The notes under the pieces were generated by a model that saw only the letters and a program-made list of their open reading frames with translations, was not told the DNA's origin and made no database searches. The translations under genes and the position numbers were made by a program. Positions 23,825-34,611 of a stretch of 64,000 nt of DNA are shown in pieces (position 1 is the first letter of the stretch; each line of letters begins with the position of its first letter). This stretch comes from Rhizopus arrhizus (lineage: Eukaryota > Mucoromycota > Mucoromycetes > Mucorales > Rhizopodaceae): assembly GCA_024220505.1 (NCBI GenBank), contig JAKZZE010000004.1:496001-560000 (forward strand). Reading direction: 5' to 3'.

Positions 23825-24983
23825 TGTTTAGGAAAAGGGAGTTTTAGGTAAAATATAATATAGCAACAAAGATAAAGAAATACTGTTAGAGCCTGGTATC
23901 TCTTTATGAAGTTAAGATACCTATGATTAAGATTCAAAATAAATTCTACGTGTAAAAAGTGAGAGTATTTATAGACATGATACGGATAAAGAATTAGGAC
24001 AGATTTATAATCAACTTGACAGAATAGATGATTACTATTTCTAACTATTAGTTCAGCCTGTTCCTAGCCTGTATTGTCAATTATGCTATTGGGATGGTTT
24101 CAGATATAACTATTTAAGGAGACGGTACGGATGAATATAAAGGCTTTTAGTTCCGTGATTGGATATCATTGCTAACAATTTTTTTTTTATAAGGAGACAA
24201 GTCTCTGAGTTTATTAAGTAACCGATTTAAAATGGCACGTGATATGTTTTTGTAGATTTTAAGGATTTTAAATTGTTTTTGTGTTTTTGTTTTATGAAAT
24301 GATTTAGTTGAAAGAGAGATCACCCGTATAAGTGTGAGATCGACGTCGAGATGAATAACACGGCAGTACTAAATGCGGAAGAGGTACAGGAGAGATTCCT
24401 TCGGAAATAAGTATTTCTTGCAAGGAGGCAGACAAAAGTTGATTAGCAGAACTTATTGTGGCAGAAGTGGTAAAAGGACGTTGATCGAAGATCGAGGACC
24501 AGTGGTTGCGCCAGACAGCTAACAAGATATTACCAAAGAAGATTGAAGGCTCTTGAATAGCAGTGGGGCTGCAAGTAGGAAACTGCAAGAGAAAAAGGGC
24601 GCATCGTAACGAAAAGGTCGAGAAAGGCTGTTCAAACTGCGAGACCCAGAGGGACGACCAAACGGCAAGTTTGCGAGGACATTCGAGGAGGAAATGAGAT
24701 GGTGTTTCTTCTGGTGCATTGCAAATATGACAAATTTTTGACGTCCAATACAGGTTCGATCGACAAGGCAGTTTGTTGTGAAGTAGCCTGTACCAGATGT
24801 CACGGCTTTGCGGTCTAAGAGGGAAGCGCCATAAGGCGAGCCATTTCGAGGAGGTAAGATTCGGATAAAGGTTTGAAGAAGGTACAGACGGACAACATAA
24901 ACGACGATAACGTCGAGAGGTGAGACGGAGGCGGACCCCAGGATGATCAACTAAGGACATTGTAACCAGGAAAGGGGACATAT

Positions 24984-25317
24984 TGAGATATTTGCAGATA
25001 ATAAAGTGAGAAAAAAGAAAGGAAATAGTACTTGAAAACTAGTGAATGAGTCTCTATGTAACCTCTTTATTAGATTTCAAGACGAGAGAGAGAACCCATT
25101 TAATCAAACTACGCCTTTATATAGGAAATGAAATTATTCAGGGACCGAAGTGAGTTCAAGGTCAATTTTAGTATTGAGCTTGAACAATATAAACATTGTA
25201 TATGAGCTTTTAAGGAATATGTAATAAGTAATATTATGTATTCAGTACTTGTTATTTCTTATATAAGATCTGAGTAATCTCATACGAATAATAGTATTTA
25301 ATGAGGTAAATACGACA
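24984..25317 (-). repeat. Solo LTR U1, 334 bp, TSD CATAT
   Basis: Minus-strand copy of the LTR seen at 44,962-45,296 (U2) and 49,738-51,712 (U3). It starts TGTCGTATTT and ends AAATATCTCA in the sense direction. The flanking duplication is CATAT (24,979-24,983 and 25,318-25,322). It lies inside LINE ORF2. Confidence 0.92.
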
Positions 25318-27063
25318 CATATCGACTAGAGAGTGGGTCACTGGAATAAACGATGAGTGAGGACGCAGAAAAGCTCGAATAAAGAATGGTTGAAGCTTCA
25401 ATTGATCAAGTCGAACCCACTTTAAAAACCGTTTAGTTAGGTAGGGGTGAATGGAGATTTCGGCTGGGAGCTTCGGTTGTAATCTTCCCTTGGTAGGATC
25501 GAATTTGTAAGCCAAGGAACAAGGCAGCTGAGCCATCGATTTCGGTAATGGACAAGAAGACGAGAAAACAGAAACATCACCCAGCTTGAGACATAGCGCT
25601 GTTTGAGGATTGATGACGACCTGGTCAAAGAGGTGCGGAAGATTATCCACAGCCGTGAAAAATAAGGAGAAGACGCCATCAGAGGATTGGGCCAAAGCTT
25701 TAGGTCGTAAGGAAGGAAAAACAAACGCCTGGCGATAATCCAAAAGTATAGGCACTTGGGACCCAACCGGTAAGGAATGCCTCAAGAGATTATCGACAAG
25801 CAGAGGCAATACAACGGACGATTGTAACGAACGATGGTTCCAGAAGGCGGAGGTAGGAGAGCAAGGACGATCATGAAGAAGAGGCAATAACCATCGCAAC
25901 TGTAGAGCACTTTGCTGGATGTGAGGATTGAGAACCCCCAATCCACCTTTGTTGCGAGGAAAGCACATAGTCTCAAAGCTAACTCTTGGCGATCTTTTGG
26001 CAGAAACAAACCCTGATATTTGGGATTTCAGTCTTTTGAAGAATAATTTTGGAACGGAAAGAATGCGGAGCACATGCCACAATTTGGAGAGAATCAAAGA
26101 GTTTAAAATAGTAACACGACCCCGAACAGACAAAGACCGATGGGAGTGCAATTGCATACCAGTCGTAATTTTAGACAGTAGTGAAGTAAGATAAGTGTCA
26201 CGTTGGGCAATGGAAGAATGGAGAGGAAAGCCCAAATAGATAACCGGTTCACGAGATGAGCTGTCATGCCAGGAGTGGATCTGTTGCTGCAAGAGAGGTG
26301 TCCGCCAAATACGCTGATAGCATAAGCGAGAACCTGAGAGGGAGACTGCTTCTGTTTTATTAAAGTTTACCTTTGCATTGGAAGCCTTAGCATATAAATT
26401 GAGATGCTCATGTAAAATATTGAGCTCGTGTGGATCATTTAGGAAACAGACAACGTCATCCGCGTAGGCAAGCAATTTCACTTTGGAGCGAGACTCCAAG
26501 TCAGGGGGAGAGCAGACGGACCGTGGAAGCTGGAATCCAGAGACATGAGGGCTTGATAAAATACGTCGCAGGAGCGGCTCGAAAGCAAGGTTGAACAGAA
26601 CCGGCGAGATGGGGTCACCTTGTCTGAGGCCTCTACGCTGAGGAACCGGTGGAGAAAGAAAGCCATTGATATTGAGGTGGAGGTTAGTGTTGAAAAACAG
26701 CGTTGAAAGACTGTTGATGATAGAAGAAGGAAAACCAAAGCGGTGGAGGACTTGACATAAATAGGCGGGATGGACCCGGTCATATGCCTTCTCCTGATCC
26801 AGCAATAGTCCGATGGCAGTAGACGATGTGAGGCGGGCATGTTCCATGATGAGTTTCACCAATAGTCCATTGTCAGCAATGAACCTCCCTCCTAAGAATC
26901 CTGTTTGATAAGGATTAATCAGTTTTGAAGCGCATTTCACTATACGGTCATTAAGGAGTCTAGTGAATACCTTAGCATCCGTGTTAATCAGTGAGATAGG
27001 CCGCCAGTTCTTGAGATCTTTGAGGTCCCCCTTTTTGGGAAGTAGAGATACAGAAGTACCAAA

Positions 27064-27459
27064 TGTGATATTTAGGGTTTATAATATAAAAAAGTACTAA
27101 GTCAATCAACAAATATAAAAATAAGTGAGACTCAAAGTAGATTGTCCTTTATTCAAGTTAAAAATATGAGGGTATTTATACTTTTCTATCCACGGCTAAA
27201 TAATAGTATTCACAGTACATGATTATTGATTATTAATCGATATTAGACGATGCGTTAATTATATGATTGGTATTGTTTAACATCTTTTATCAAGAAGTAA
27301 TTATTAATCCTGATTCAGGAACTCGTTAGAATATTCTGGAGTGGATCGGGATATGATTTTATTTGACGTGGCATAATACAATGTCCGATATTCCTAATTT
27401 GGATGATCATTGTTCGTAGTAATTTACAGTATTACTTTATTATATGTGTAAATACCACA
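27064..27459 (+). repeat. Solo LTR P1, 396 bp, TSD CCAAA
   Basis: Begins TGTGATATTT and ends AAATACCACA, flanked by CCAAA (27,059-27,063 and 27,460-27,464). Inverted copies are P2 (39,628-41,960, itself interrupted) and the truncated P3 (44,141-44,242). It lies inside LINE ORF2. Confidence 0.92.
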
Positions 27460-29100
27460 CCAAACCATGAGGCTGGGAAAATCCCTTTGGAAAGAGCATC
27501 ATTATAAACTTGAAGCAGAAGATCTCGGCAGGACGGATGAATGAAAATGAGGCGAAGAATTTCGTACGGTAGGCCATCAAGACCAGGACTGCTACGCTTT
27601 GGGCAGCGAGAGACACCGTCCAGCAGAGTATCATAGGTGAAACTGTTGACTAACATTCGTTGATCTGAAGCAGACAGGCAAAGAGAGGAGGGGAGAGTCG
27701 ACAGAAGATCCTCAACTGCATCGTCATCAATAGGGTCAGGAGTGTAAAGACTACCGTAGAAGGAAACAGAAGCGTGAATCATTTCTTCGGGCGTGGAGCA
27801 GAGTGTGGACGTGACAGGATGAAGCAATTGCTTCATTATCTGATGGGTCTGACGTTGAGCAGCAGTGCGTTTCAAGTATCCAGCTGAAAGCTCTCCTTGT
27901 TCTCTCCAACGAATACCTGCCCGTAATGCCAATGTTTCTGTGTGATACTGCTGTATGGATGCCAGTTGGCTTTCAACAATTGACAACTGAGGCGTAAGAC
28001 TTGGTAGGAGACTTGCATTGGCAGCAAGACGATTCACAATCCCGGATCGTTTGCGATGCAAAAGCGATTCAGCTTTGGTTAAAGTGAATGCTGACCGACG
28101 AGAGAATGATTTAGCAGCATGAGCAACGGATGTTTTGACCTTGTCCCATTTGTCTTGTGGGGACAGATGAGGATCAAAGGCAGACACGGTAGTAAAAATG
28201 GTGTGCGCAACCAGAGCCTGGAAAGTTTCAGAGGATGCCAATCGTGGGTGTGCACGCCATACTCCTTTGCCAAGGATTGTTGCATGTGTTGGAGACCGGA
28301 GAGCAAAATGGGACGTAACAAGGAAATGATCCGACCAAGATGGTTGTATATAAGTGACGTCTGAGGCCACTCTACAGTCGAACATGTCCATTGTGCCGAA
28401 AATATAATCAATGCAAGAACAGGAGCTTCCTCGTGAAAACGTGGCAACAGTAGAGCGATCGCTGTCAGTAACACAGTCAATAAAATAGGAATCAATGTAG
28501 GACAACCAAGAAGATGGTGCCTGACAAGGAGCACTAGATGAAAGGTGAGTAGCATAGGTATAATTGAGATCCCCTAGAAGGATATGACGAGAAGACCCAA
28601 ATTCTGGTAGTAGAGAAGCGCCATTCTGCGCCAATTCCTCCAAAAAGGTGAACCGATCACGCCGACCAGCAGGGGCATATACAACTGTAATTGTCACCGG
28701 GTCGAAAGCACCATGAACGTGAGTAACCTTTGTGCTTATGACACGACCACAAACGCTATATTTGGTGTTCGAAAATGACAGCAGAGGAGAAAAACAAACC
28801 AAACCACAATGGGGAGACCATAAGCTGTCTGAAGCTTGGAATTGCATGTGGAAAGTATCTTGTAATGGAATAGTCGACGCATGTGTCTCTTGAAGAGCTA
28901 AGATTTCAAGAGGACGTGTGCGAAGGTAACGAATAAAAAGATTTCGAGTTGATACATCTGCGGACTTGACGAGGCTTCGGCAGTTAAGAGTAGCAATTCG
29001 AAAATTAACAGGAGATGAAGATTGAGAGGTATCCGGGGGGTTTAAAGTTTCGTGAGAGTGATTAGCCATACTGTTATTTGATAATATCATAATAATAAGA

Positions 29101-30606
29101 TTATAGAGAGGTTTGGGGATCAACACCAGCAGGTGGTGCGTCCAGATGGTCAGTATGAAATACTTCTTGTCCGTCGGCTACAATATCATCCATGTCGGTA
29201 TCCTCATTTGAGCGTTGATCATCCACGTCAAGGGCTTTCATTTTTGGCACGTAAAATGCACACTCGTGGTGCTGTTTACGAAGATGACCTTCTCGTCCAC
29301 AATGAGGACAAATTTTCAATCGTTTAGAAGGAGCGCTAGTTGGAACCTCAATATCATTAGCTGGTGACGACTGGGAGGAGGCGGAACGGAGAACACGGGC
29401 ATACTTGGAATGCGCTGTTCCAAGAGGTTGGGAAGTGGGAAGTGACGTTGTGGGGTCAGATACAACTGTATCAACATCAGTAGAAGGCTTTAACACCTCT
29501 CCGATCATCCCAACAGTCCCCGTAAAAGGCTCAGCGGATGAAGTTACAGTTGCTGGAATATCGTTTATAGAAAAGACGTCCTCTGAATTAGTAGGAATCT
29601 TGCGGCTCTTTTTGTTGGGAACGCCAGAGGCACCATACACATTTTTGCGATCACAGTATTTGGCAATGTGGCCGGAGCCATTACACCAGTAACAAATGAT
29701 AGCTTTTTGACGAACCTCACAGTTATTCAAAGAATGGTCCCCGTGACAATAACGGCAGTAAGGCTTCATTGATGACCAGGTGGCGTGGACATTAATGTCG
29801 ACTTCTGCAAGAAGGGAGGAAGGGCGAGGTTGCGAGGAGTAATCAAGCGGCTGATAGACCCAACGCACATTATGTTGAAGTTCCGGAAGTCGGTGTTCAA
29901 CGGTGTTGTCAGTGGTCTTCAGAAACTGTTCCAGAACCACATAGCCTTTTCCAGAGTAAACTCCTGAAGAACCTTTGATGATACCACTGTCGACGACAGT
30001 GCCAAAAGATGACAAGTTGCGTTGCATGTCATCGTGAAGTTGAGCGAGTCCTCCTTCTCGTCGACCATACTGGTGAGGAAGACCTGCTAAAGTAACCTTT
30101 AACAACGTAGCTGAAGGCGAAAGCGATGGAAAAACATGAAAACGGTCAACAAAGGAAGGAAGTTGAAGACCGTCTGAACATAGTTGTGCATACATATCTG
30201 GCGAAACAGTGAGTTCAGCATACAGCTTGTGGTAATCTCTACGAATTTGATCAGCAACTGCCCAAAGATGTTCATCGCCGTTACAAAACGAAGTAAGCTC
30301 AGTTAAGAAGAGTTTTTTATCTGTGACAGTAGTGATGTCGACAAAGATGGAATTAGGAACAGATCCCTTCAGAAAGGGACGCATGGTGGAAGGTGTAAAA
30401 GTCGAAGGACGGTTGTCTGCTACGGTAGAAGGTTGTCCAGACCCAATACCAAGCAAATTAGGGTTGGAGGCGTTGGTCGACATTGCAAGAAAACTGGAGG
30501 TTCTTTGCTGACCAGCTTGAACGACATTCACCCATGAGAGTTTTTTTGGTTTTGTTGGTGAAATTGCCTTATTAGGCACTAAAATTTCTTTATTGGAAAG
30601 AACCAT
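29101..30606 (-). CDS. LINE ORF1, gag-like RNA-binding protein
   Basis: 501 residues from the ATG at 30,606, only one base inside the element's 5' end. An N-terminal basic leader (KPKKLSWVNVVQAGQQ) precedes a gag-like folded part. Two zinc knuckles follow: CRYCHGDHSLNNC overlapping CYWCNGSGHIAKYC near residues 280-320, and CPHCGREGHLRKQHHEC near residue 450. The role is binding element RNA and chaperoning target-primed reverse transcription. Upstream the frame stays open for 14 more codons through LTR sequence (MKTFILTEILLLAI), an insertion-created extension. The stop is 10 nt before the ORF2 ATG. Confidence 0.88.
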   Translation of the reverse strand: MVLSNKEILVPNKAISPTKPKKLSWVNVVQAGQQRTSSFLAMSTNASNPNLLGIGSGQPSTVADNRPSTFTPSTMRPFLKGSVPNSIFVDITTVTDKKLFLTELTSFCNGDEHLWAVADQIRRDYHKLYAELTVSPDMYAQLCSDGLQLPSFVDRFHVFPSLSPSATLLKVTLAGLPHQYGRREGGLAQLHDDMQRNLSSFGTVVDSGIIKGSSGVYSGKGYVVLEQFLKTTDNTVEHRLPELQHNVRWVYQPLDYSSQPRPSSLLAEVDINVHATWSSMKPYCRYCHGDHSLNNCEVRQKAIICYWCNGSGHIAKYCDRKNVYGASGVPNKKSRKIPTNSEDVFSINDIPATVTSSAEPFTGTVGMIGEVLKPSTDVDTVVSDPTTSLPTSQPLGTAHSKYARVLRSASSQSSPANDIEVPTSAPSKRLKICPHCGREGHLRKQHHECAFYVPKMKALDVDDQRSNEDTDMDDIVADGQEVFHTDHLDAPPAGVDPQTSL

Positions 30607-30961
30607 GATTGCTAACAATAATATCTCAGTCAGGATAAATGTTTTCATGACTAATGATGATCCGGTAAGTAATCGTCATTCCTTATTCAACATGCTCATA
30701 TTATCAATAAACTATATTACAACCATGTCATCTTATTTGACTATGTGAAGTTAATATGAATAAAGCTTAATATAAAAATCTAATCAAAGTATTTTATTGA
30801 TCTGTGTTGGGAATAATATTATAAATGATTCCAAGTTATGTCAATATATTATTCAGGATCATATCTGATTCCTTTTACTAAAATAAAGTGACTATAATCT
30901 TATGTATCCTTAACAAATGGACGTACAGTAGCGGACAAAACTGGTGCACAAAAATTAAAAT

Positions 30962-31227
30962 TGAAATCTGCTGAAAAATTCACTCAAACAAGAAAACCCA
31001 AAGTATTCAAATTCCGTAGTCAGTTGCGTCCAACCGAATTTTCATATAAATTTCTCCTGATCACAAAAGTCCTTTCCTTTCTTTTTGGTTTTCAATACTA
31101 TTAAGTATCACACTTTTAGTTGGAACCAAAGTAAGAAAACATTATTTTGTAATTCAAACTTTATATTAACATTCAATAAAGCTACTATCGGAAACCAAAT
31201 ACTCTTACTTTATTTTATACGTTTATC
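30962..31227. mobile_element. 266-bp insert Y, 4-bp duplication AAAT
   Basis: Absent from copies B and C at the corresponding place, where AATTAAAAT runs straight into CAACATTG. In A this point is split by 266 bp with AAAT on both sides. The insert begins TGAAATCTGC. It has no obvious terminal inverted repeats or coding capacity. Its class is unknown. Confidence 0.7.
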
Positions 31228-32821
31228 AAATCAACATTGTATCTCCGCCATATGTCTGCGACTTTTGTGGCATATACCATCTGAAAGACAGTCCAAAATA
31301 TACATTATGTTATGTAAACCGGAACTGTACCGGACATCCCCCAGGCATAAGGTCATTTTTAGTGATTTTTTGCATATTTCAATTTTCGCCAAAAATGTGG
31401 TGCTTGTCTAGCCTTCTTTCAATTTTCCCCATATCTCTCCCGTTTGCTTTCAGATTTCACCGCATATTAGTGAATTTTAGTAGCTCTTAAAAAATATATA
31501 AAACCGTAGTTATTTTGTATTTCCCATTGAATCCTCCCTTTTGTTTTTACCCTATTCACTATAACAAAGTACTAGCCTTATATGTTTAAGAAAATGAGCA
31601 ACTGTAAAAACGAAGCTCTGAGATCTCGAATACACTTAGTTCGTACGACAACAGATATTTCTAGAATAACAAGAATCTCTAAATGGACAATCAACAGGAG
31701 AAAGAGGGAAGAAAGAAACTTAATGTCTTGTGATCATAAAGGTCTCCCGCTTTTAGTCTGAAAAGTTACTAGCTCAATCACTAACCTAAAGCTTGGACAA
31801 GGTCCGTTACATACAGTTTCCGATGCTTAGCACATTTTGAGGACCTTAAGATACAGTATTAGCAAATTGTCAGTCTGAAGGCACTGTAGGAAGCTAGATT
31901 TTGAGTCTGGAAGTAAGGAATCGAAGAATTTCATCAGCTGTATTAGCCGGAAAAAGCGATGAATGTGGTATCACGACAAGCCATTGTATACAATAGAGGG
32001 CTGGAAGTCTGCTATCTTTAGCAATGAAACAAATATGAACATTATGGATGCAGATAGTATACACTAATATTGAAAGCAATTCGAGCAACCTGAGCGATTT
32101 TTTCACGGTGATCAAACAATGAAGCATGCTGGCTGCTCTGTTATGTTTTAAGGCTGTATTAGATATTGAGGACCGGAATATGTGTGTCAAGTATATGACG
32201 GTATAATGAACTCATAAATATACACATATATTTCGCTTACTTCATACCACAAAAGCCTAGCGTATAGTAGTCTAAATCGTCGTAATCTCTCGTTTCAGTA
32301 TGACAATGACACAAGGCACAAGTCGACGCATGTCACAAACTTAATATTTGATAACAGCGCTTCTGTGTTACAAGTTTAGCTGCCACTAATACCGGCCTAA
32401 GTCCGCTTAAGCATGCCAGGTGGCTGATTTATCCAAGAATAGAAAGGAACAAGAGAGGACGAGACTCAATAAAGAGATTGCTTTATTTAATAAGAAAATG
32501 ATACTCTATTTATACTTTTCATACACGGATAATATTTCATGTCATGGATTAATAATTAATGAGTATGATATAACTGATGACAAATAGATAATGGTTACGT
32601 GTTCTTCCATTGTTATCTTTGTTATCATAAGCACTTATCCATAGAATACTCGTATATGTTTGACTGCGATTGACTGTGATTTAGTTCCTGAATTTAATAT
32701 AATTTAACCGTGCAATTACGCAGCATCTTATCCTTAATGAAGATTATCCGAATTAACATATAGCCTATCTATTGGATATATTTTACATGTAGCTTATTAA
32801 TACTGTTTTCATATCGAGTTA

Positions 32822-34482
32822 CAGTGAGTTAAAAAACTGTTTCAGTAAAATTGAAACTCACACATTTATCCTTTTTTTGGAAGAAATATTTAGAGTATAC
32901 CTGATCTTTTTTATTATGTTATTATATGGCTTTTTTGCAACAAAGCAATGTACATCTCATCTTAATCTATGAATTACATCTTGAGTAATGGCCATTTTAA
33001 AAAAAGGGGATGACTGAAACGGTTTTTTAACTAGGTAAAAAAATACTAATATATAGTATTTCCACCCTTAGCTTTTATTACAGCTTGAACTCTAGCCGGC
33101 ATACTATCAATATATTTACAGCAAATATCTTTATCAAATGTTTCCCATTCAATTTTGATTCTTTCCCATAGTTCATGGACACCTCTTGCCCTTTGTTCAT
33201 ATAAAGTTAATTTCAAGTTTAAGTGTCGCCACATGTGCTCAATTGGGTTCAGGTCAGGCGATTGAGAAGGCCAAGGCAATACTGGGTACTTTGCTTCTTC
33301 TATAAGATAAGTCGTCGTTATCTTGGCAGTGTGCTTCGGATCGTTATCATGCTGAAAGATGAAATCACCATCTCCTAATCGGTAGTAATGAAGTGTATCT
33401 GCCAGTTCGGTTTTTAGGATATGGATGTAATCGGATGCAGTCATTCTGCCGTCGTATATCTCGCAGATATATCCAACTCCATGAGAAGTCATACAAGCCC
33501 ACACCATAACACTTCTACCGCCGTGTTTTACGGTTGGGATTACATGATGAGGCTGTAATGGGCTTCCAGGTAGACTCCAATAGAATTCAACTCTATCAGA
33601 GCCCCAAACGTTGATTTTCGACTCGTCAGAGAAGATAACCTTTCTCCAGTCGTCAATAGTCCAGTACCTGTGAGCAAGTGCCCATTCCAAGCGTGCTTTC
33701 CTGTGTTTTGCTGACAAAAGAGGTACCTTTCTTTTTGGTCGGGCTTTGAATTATAGGCTCTTTAAGGCGTTTAGGGTGGTGTTGTAAGTCAACCTTGGAT
33801 AAATGGCCTTGAAATAATCGAAGACCTCTACACCTGACTTCAATCGTCTTAAGATTACCATTCCCTTCATGAGGGACTTGCTTGCTTCAGTTAAGATCTG
33901 AGGTCGTCCGCCAGTGTTATCGGGCCTTTGGATATTCCATTTTTTGCAATATCGATGAACAGTGGCTTTAGAGAAAGTCAAGCAATTAGCAATCTCTTCA
34001 TAAGACAAATCAGACTCTAAGAGCACTCTCAAATTATTTTGAGTATCTTGGGAAATGGAGCGAGTTATTTTTAATAAAGATTGGGTTGAAAATGTTAAAT
34101 GAAAAAGGATGGCATTTGTTACGCGTCTATTAATAAAATAACGTGTTTATATACTTGTTTTTTTAATAAATGCAAAGTATTATACTCTTCCCCTAACTTT
34201 ATGTGTATTGCATAAATGAAAAATGAAGTCTGCATAATTGTAATTGATATTTATGTTTTTTTTAATGGAGTTAAAAAACCGTTTCAGTGCACCGGCTGTA
34301 GTAATTTTATAAATTTTAGGCAGCAAATATTGAAAAAGCAATACTATTTTTATATTGTATTATATATCAGAACTAGTGCTTTCATATGATGTATGAAATG
34401 TAGCATTTTATTTAGTATATCAGTAGTAATGGTAGTAAAACCATATTTAGGAAAAACACTGAAACTGTTTTTTAACTCACTG
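32822..34482 (-). mobile_element. Tc1/mariner-type element E, 1661 bp, TA target
   Basis: Ends are CAGTGAGTTAAAAAACTGTT and its inverse, flanked by TA. A second, diverged copy of the same end motif lies inside each terminus in opposite orientation (about 33,007-33,032 and 34,266-34,290), giving paired palindromic ends. One transposase gene lies on the minus strand. Confidence 0.9.
33046..34090 (-). pseudogene. DD35E-type Tc1/mariner transposase of element E, one in-frame stop
   Basis: Reads continuously from the helix-turn-helix part (LSYEEIANCLTFSKATVHRY, GRPQILTEASK) to the catalytic domain. Catalytic motifs are VIFSDESKIN, FQHDNDPKH and SPDLNPIEH. Thirty-five residues lie between the second Asp and the Glu by my count. 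A single in-frame TAA at 33,751-33,753 separates LKSL from FKARPKRKVPLL. No clear ATG precedes the frame near 34,090. It needs at most two changes from an intact gene, so the element is young or recently silenced. Confidence 0.88.
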
Positions 34483-34611
34483 TATGAATGATGGATACAT
34501 CAGTGGCAATTGATGGCAAAGGTATGATGATACGACAATAGATCAAAAAGGGTCGATGATCTTTGGAAAAGAGTAGTTAAAGAGCCGGGTTCTTTTATTG
34601 AAAATGATATA

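Larger units (their letters stand above)
24304..29090 (-). pseudogene. LINE ORF2 (APE endonuclease + reverse transcriptase), broken by two solo LTRs
   Basis: Starts at the ATG at 29,090. The APE-type endonuclease shows NCRSL, LQETH, GDLN, SCIDYIF and WSDHFLV. The reverse transcriptase shows DQEKAYDRVH, RRGLRQGDPISPVLF and the catalytic LLAYADDVVCF. The C-terminal segment contains CHICNAPEETPSHFLLEC. LTR P1 (27,064-27,459) splits it inside the RT N-terminus between SWFG and TSVSLLPKKGD, and LTR U1 (24,984-25,317) splits it between LVDM and SPFLV. Removing each LTR plus one 5-bp duplication restores the frame in both cases. No other disabling change was found. Confidence 0.9.
24179..30607 (-). 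mobile_element. Full-length-looking LINE (non-LTR retrotransposon), 6.4 kb
   Basis: Bounded by the 11-bp target duplication ATTGCTAACAA (24,168-24,178 and 30,608-30,618). A poly(T) start at 24,179 is the poly(A) tail on the minus strand, with an AATAAA-type signal about 40 bp inside. It encodes ORF1 (gag-like, CCHC knuckles) and ORF2 (APE endonuclease, reverse transcriptase, Cys-rich C-terminus). Apart from two solo LTR insertions no stop or frameshift was found in either ORF, so it was competent-looking before those hits. The composition is markedly richer in GC than the surroundings. Confidence 0.93.
23825..30915. repeat. LTR H1 (656-bp family), split by a LINE
   Basis: The two halves, 23,825-24,178 and about 30,619-30,915, together match the complete copy at 62,307-62,962, which begins TGTTTAGG and ends CCTTAACA. 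The LINE sits between them with its own duplicated target. Unlike the 62.3-kb copy, the outer flanks do not match (CATAT on the left, AATGG on the right). The LTR is therefore probably a recombinant, or one side has been deleted. Confidence 0.8.
32425..34502. repeat. Solo LTR W, TSD GTGGC, split by element E
   Basis: Begins TGATTTATCC and ends GGATACATCA. The 5-bp duplication GTGGC (32,420-32,424 and 34,503-34,507) marks insertion into element A, as shown by the uninterrupted B/C sequence. Without E the LTR is about 415 bp. Confidence 0.85.

Noticed and set aside
24519..24950. 143-codon minus-strand frame
   Set aside because: Alternative-frame shadow of the LINE ORF2 C-terminus.
28079..28555. 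158-codon minus-strand frame
   Set aside because: Shadow of the LINE endonuclease/RT frame; no independent features.
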